Positions 5,655 through 6,236 of a stretch of DNA of 6,236 nucleotides are shown in pieces. The translations under genes were made by a program, and so were the position numbers. This stretch comes from Candidatus Gastranaerophilales bacterium (lineage in GTDB: Bacteria; Cyanobacteriota; Vampirovibrionia; Gastranaerophilales; Gastranaerophilaceae), in the NCBI GenBank assembly GCA_900772035.1, contig CAAGQE010000118.1, positions 1 through 6,236 of the forward strand, read 5' to 3'. Each line of letters starts with the position of its first letter. The stretch's first letter is position 1. A model generated the notes under the pieces. It worked only from the letters and a program-made list of their open reading frames with translations. It did no database searches and had not been told where the DNA came from.

Positions 5655-6236
5655 TTATCTTTTGTCGTCGTAACGCATTTGTGATGCGAAGTTATACAAG
5701 ATACAGTTCAAGCCTTTGCTTTTGATTTTTTCTTCGGCAAATTTTACAAGATTTTTTAATCTTGATGAAATATTATCGCGGTTTCTTGTGAAAAATACCG
5801 CTTCAATGTCGATGGCAAGGTTTTTTACACCCAATTCCGCGTTAAATTCTACCCATTTGCTGATTGACTCTTCCGTGTCGTTTATGTTCGGCAAAATGAT
5901 GAATTTGTTTTGGATTGATGTACCTGTAACGTCGTATTCAAGATACTTTTTGAGATTTTCCGTAACTTCTTCAAATGAAATACCTTTGAGGTTTTTAAAC
6001 ACCATTGCATCCGCAGTATCTGTGGTTATGACGAGTTGAACTTTTCCGAGTTTCATTGCATCGGCAAGTTTTTGAGAAAATCTTGTTCCGTTTGATGCGA
6101 TGAAAATTTTCGAGAAGTCTTCTTTTATCGCGAAGTCGATAATGTCGTCAAATTCATCCCAAATAGTCGGTTCACCGCCTCCGAAGTGCATTTCGCAACC
6201 GTTGTTAAAATACGGCTTGAAAGCCTCTAATTGTGG
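5655..6236 (-). CDS. Radical SAM protein, C-terminal part (5' end outside window)
   Basis: The frame is open to the window edge, 15 codons upstream of the ATG at 6191, so that ATG is internal: visible residues before it read QLEAFKPYFNNGCE and continue MHFGGGEPT. The GGGEPT motif (visible residues 19-24) is the SAM amino-group-binding GGE motif that follows the CxxxCxxC cluster site by a few dozen residues in radical SAM enzymes. 'FIASNGTRF' matches the conserved strand after it, and 'VQLVITTDTAD' the next. The barrel continues through 'SIQNKFIILPNIND' and 'VKNLAIDIEAVF'. The cluster cysteines lie beyond the window. The visible end has one Cys near the C terminus and no SPASM cysteine set. 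Substrate is unknown. The stop is TAA at 5655-5657, convergent with the LysM gene across the shared terminator. It could be a relative of the radical SAM protein at the left edge, since the two share the order of strands, but similarity beyond the fold is not evident. Confidence 0.85.
   Translation of the reverse strand, partial: PQLEAFKPYFNNGCEMHFGGGEPTIWDEFDDIIDFAIKEDFSKIFIASNGTRFSQKLADAMKLGKVQLVITTDTADAMVFKNLKGISFEEVTENLKKYLEYDVTGTSIQNKFIILPNINDTEESISKWVEFNAELGVKNLAIDIEAVFFTRNRDNISSRLKNLVKFAEEKIKSKGLNCILYNFASQMRYDDKR

Noticed and set aside
1..6236. Stop-codon recoding (TGA read as an amino acid), because no gene here ends in TGA
   Set aside because: Only six stops are seen, no gene needs an in-frame TGA to stay open, and TGG is used for tryptophan; this is ordinary for an AT-rich genome.
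1..6236. tRNA or rRNA genes, CRISPR arrays, insertion sequences, attachment sites
   Set aside because: No repeat-spacer pattern, terminal inverted repeats, transposase-like sequence or RNA gene signature was found; the non-coding spacers are short (at most 140 bases).

Overview
The window is AT-rich bacterial DNA with tightly packed genes. Three complete protein genes and trmFO are flanked by two genes cut off by the window edges. Every visible stop is TAA or TAG, tryptophan is encoded by TGG, and no in-frame TGA is seen, so the standard code fits. The folate/FAD-dependent tRNA methylase TrmFO, radical SAM enzymes of the glycan/peptide-modifying type and a Tad/Cpa-like ATPase pair suggest a low-GC, probably anaerobic, host-associated or uncultured bacterium. 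The non-photosynthetic relatives of Cyanobacteria (Vampirovibrionia/Gastranaerophilales) would fit, but this lineage guess is an inference, not something read from a marker gene.

Layout. Positions 1-381 (+) are the C-terminal end of a radical SAM protein. It runs tail to tail into trmFO (378-1688, -), and the two stop codons overlap. A 63-base divergent spacer (1689-1751) carries the trmFO ribosome binding site and TATAAT box, and a plausible promoter for the rightward genes that would start transcription almost on the first ATG. Positions 1752-2885 (+) encode a CpaE/TadZ-like protein: a receiver domain followed by a MinD/ParA-type ATPase with intact motifs. It overlaps by 10 bases with 2876-4858 (+), a CpaF/TadA-like protein whose ATPase motifs have decayed and which carries a very acidic tail of about 340 residues. 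After a 140-base gap comes 4999-5592 (+), a single-pass membrane protein with a C-terminal LysM domain. A strong, two-way-capable terminator hairpin (5603-5631) separates it from a convergent radical SAM gene (5655-6236, -) that leaves the window at its 5' end.

How the genes may work together. The most interesting part is 1752-5592. In ordinary Tad/Flp pilus loci, CpaE positions the machine and CpaF powers it by ATP hydrolysis. Here the CpaE-like partner looks catalytically sound. The CpaF-like partner seems to have lost its P-loop and the catalytic Asp box/His box signatures, and has gained a long charged tail. No other Tad gene (prepilin, peptidase, TadB/C, secretin) lies in the window. One reading is that a Tad motor pair has been repurposed as a switchable cytoplasmic scaffold, perhaps tied to the cell wall through the LysM membrane protein. 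That reading is inference; the motif loss and gene order are direct observations.
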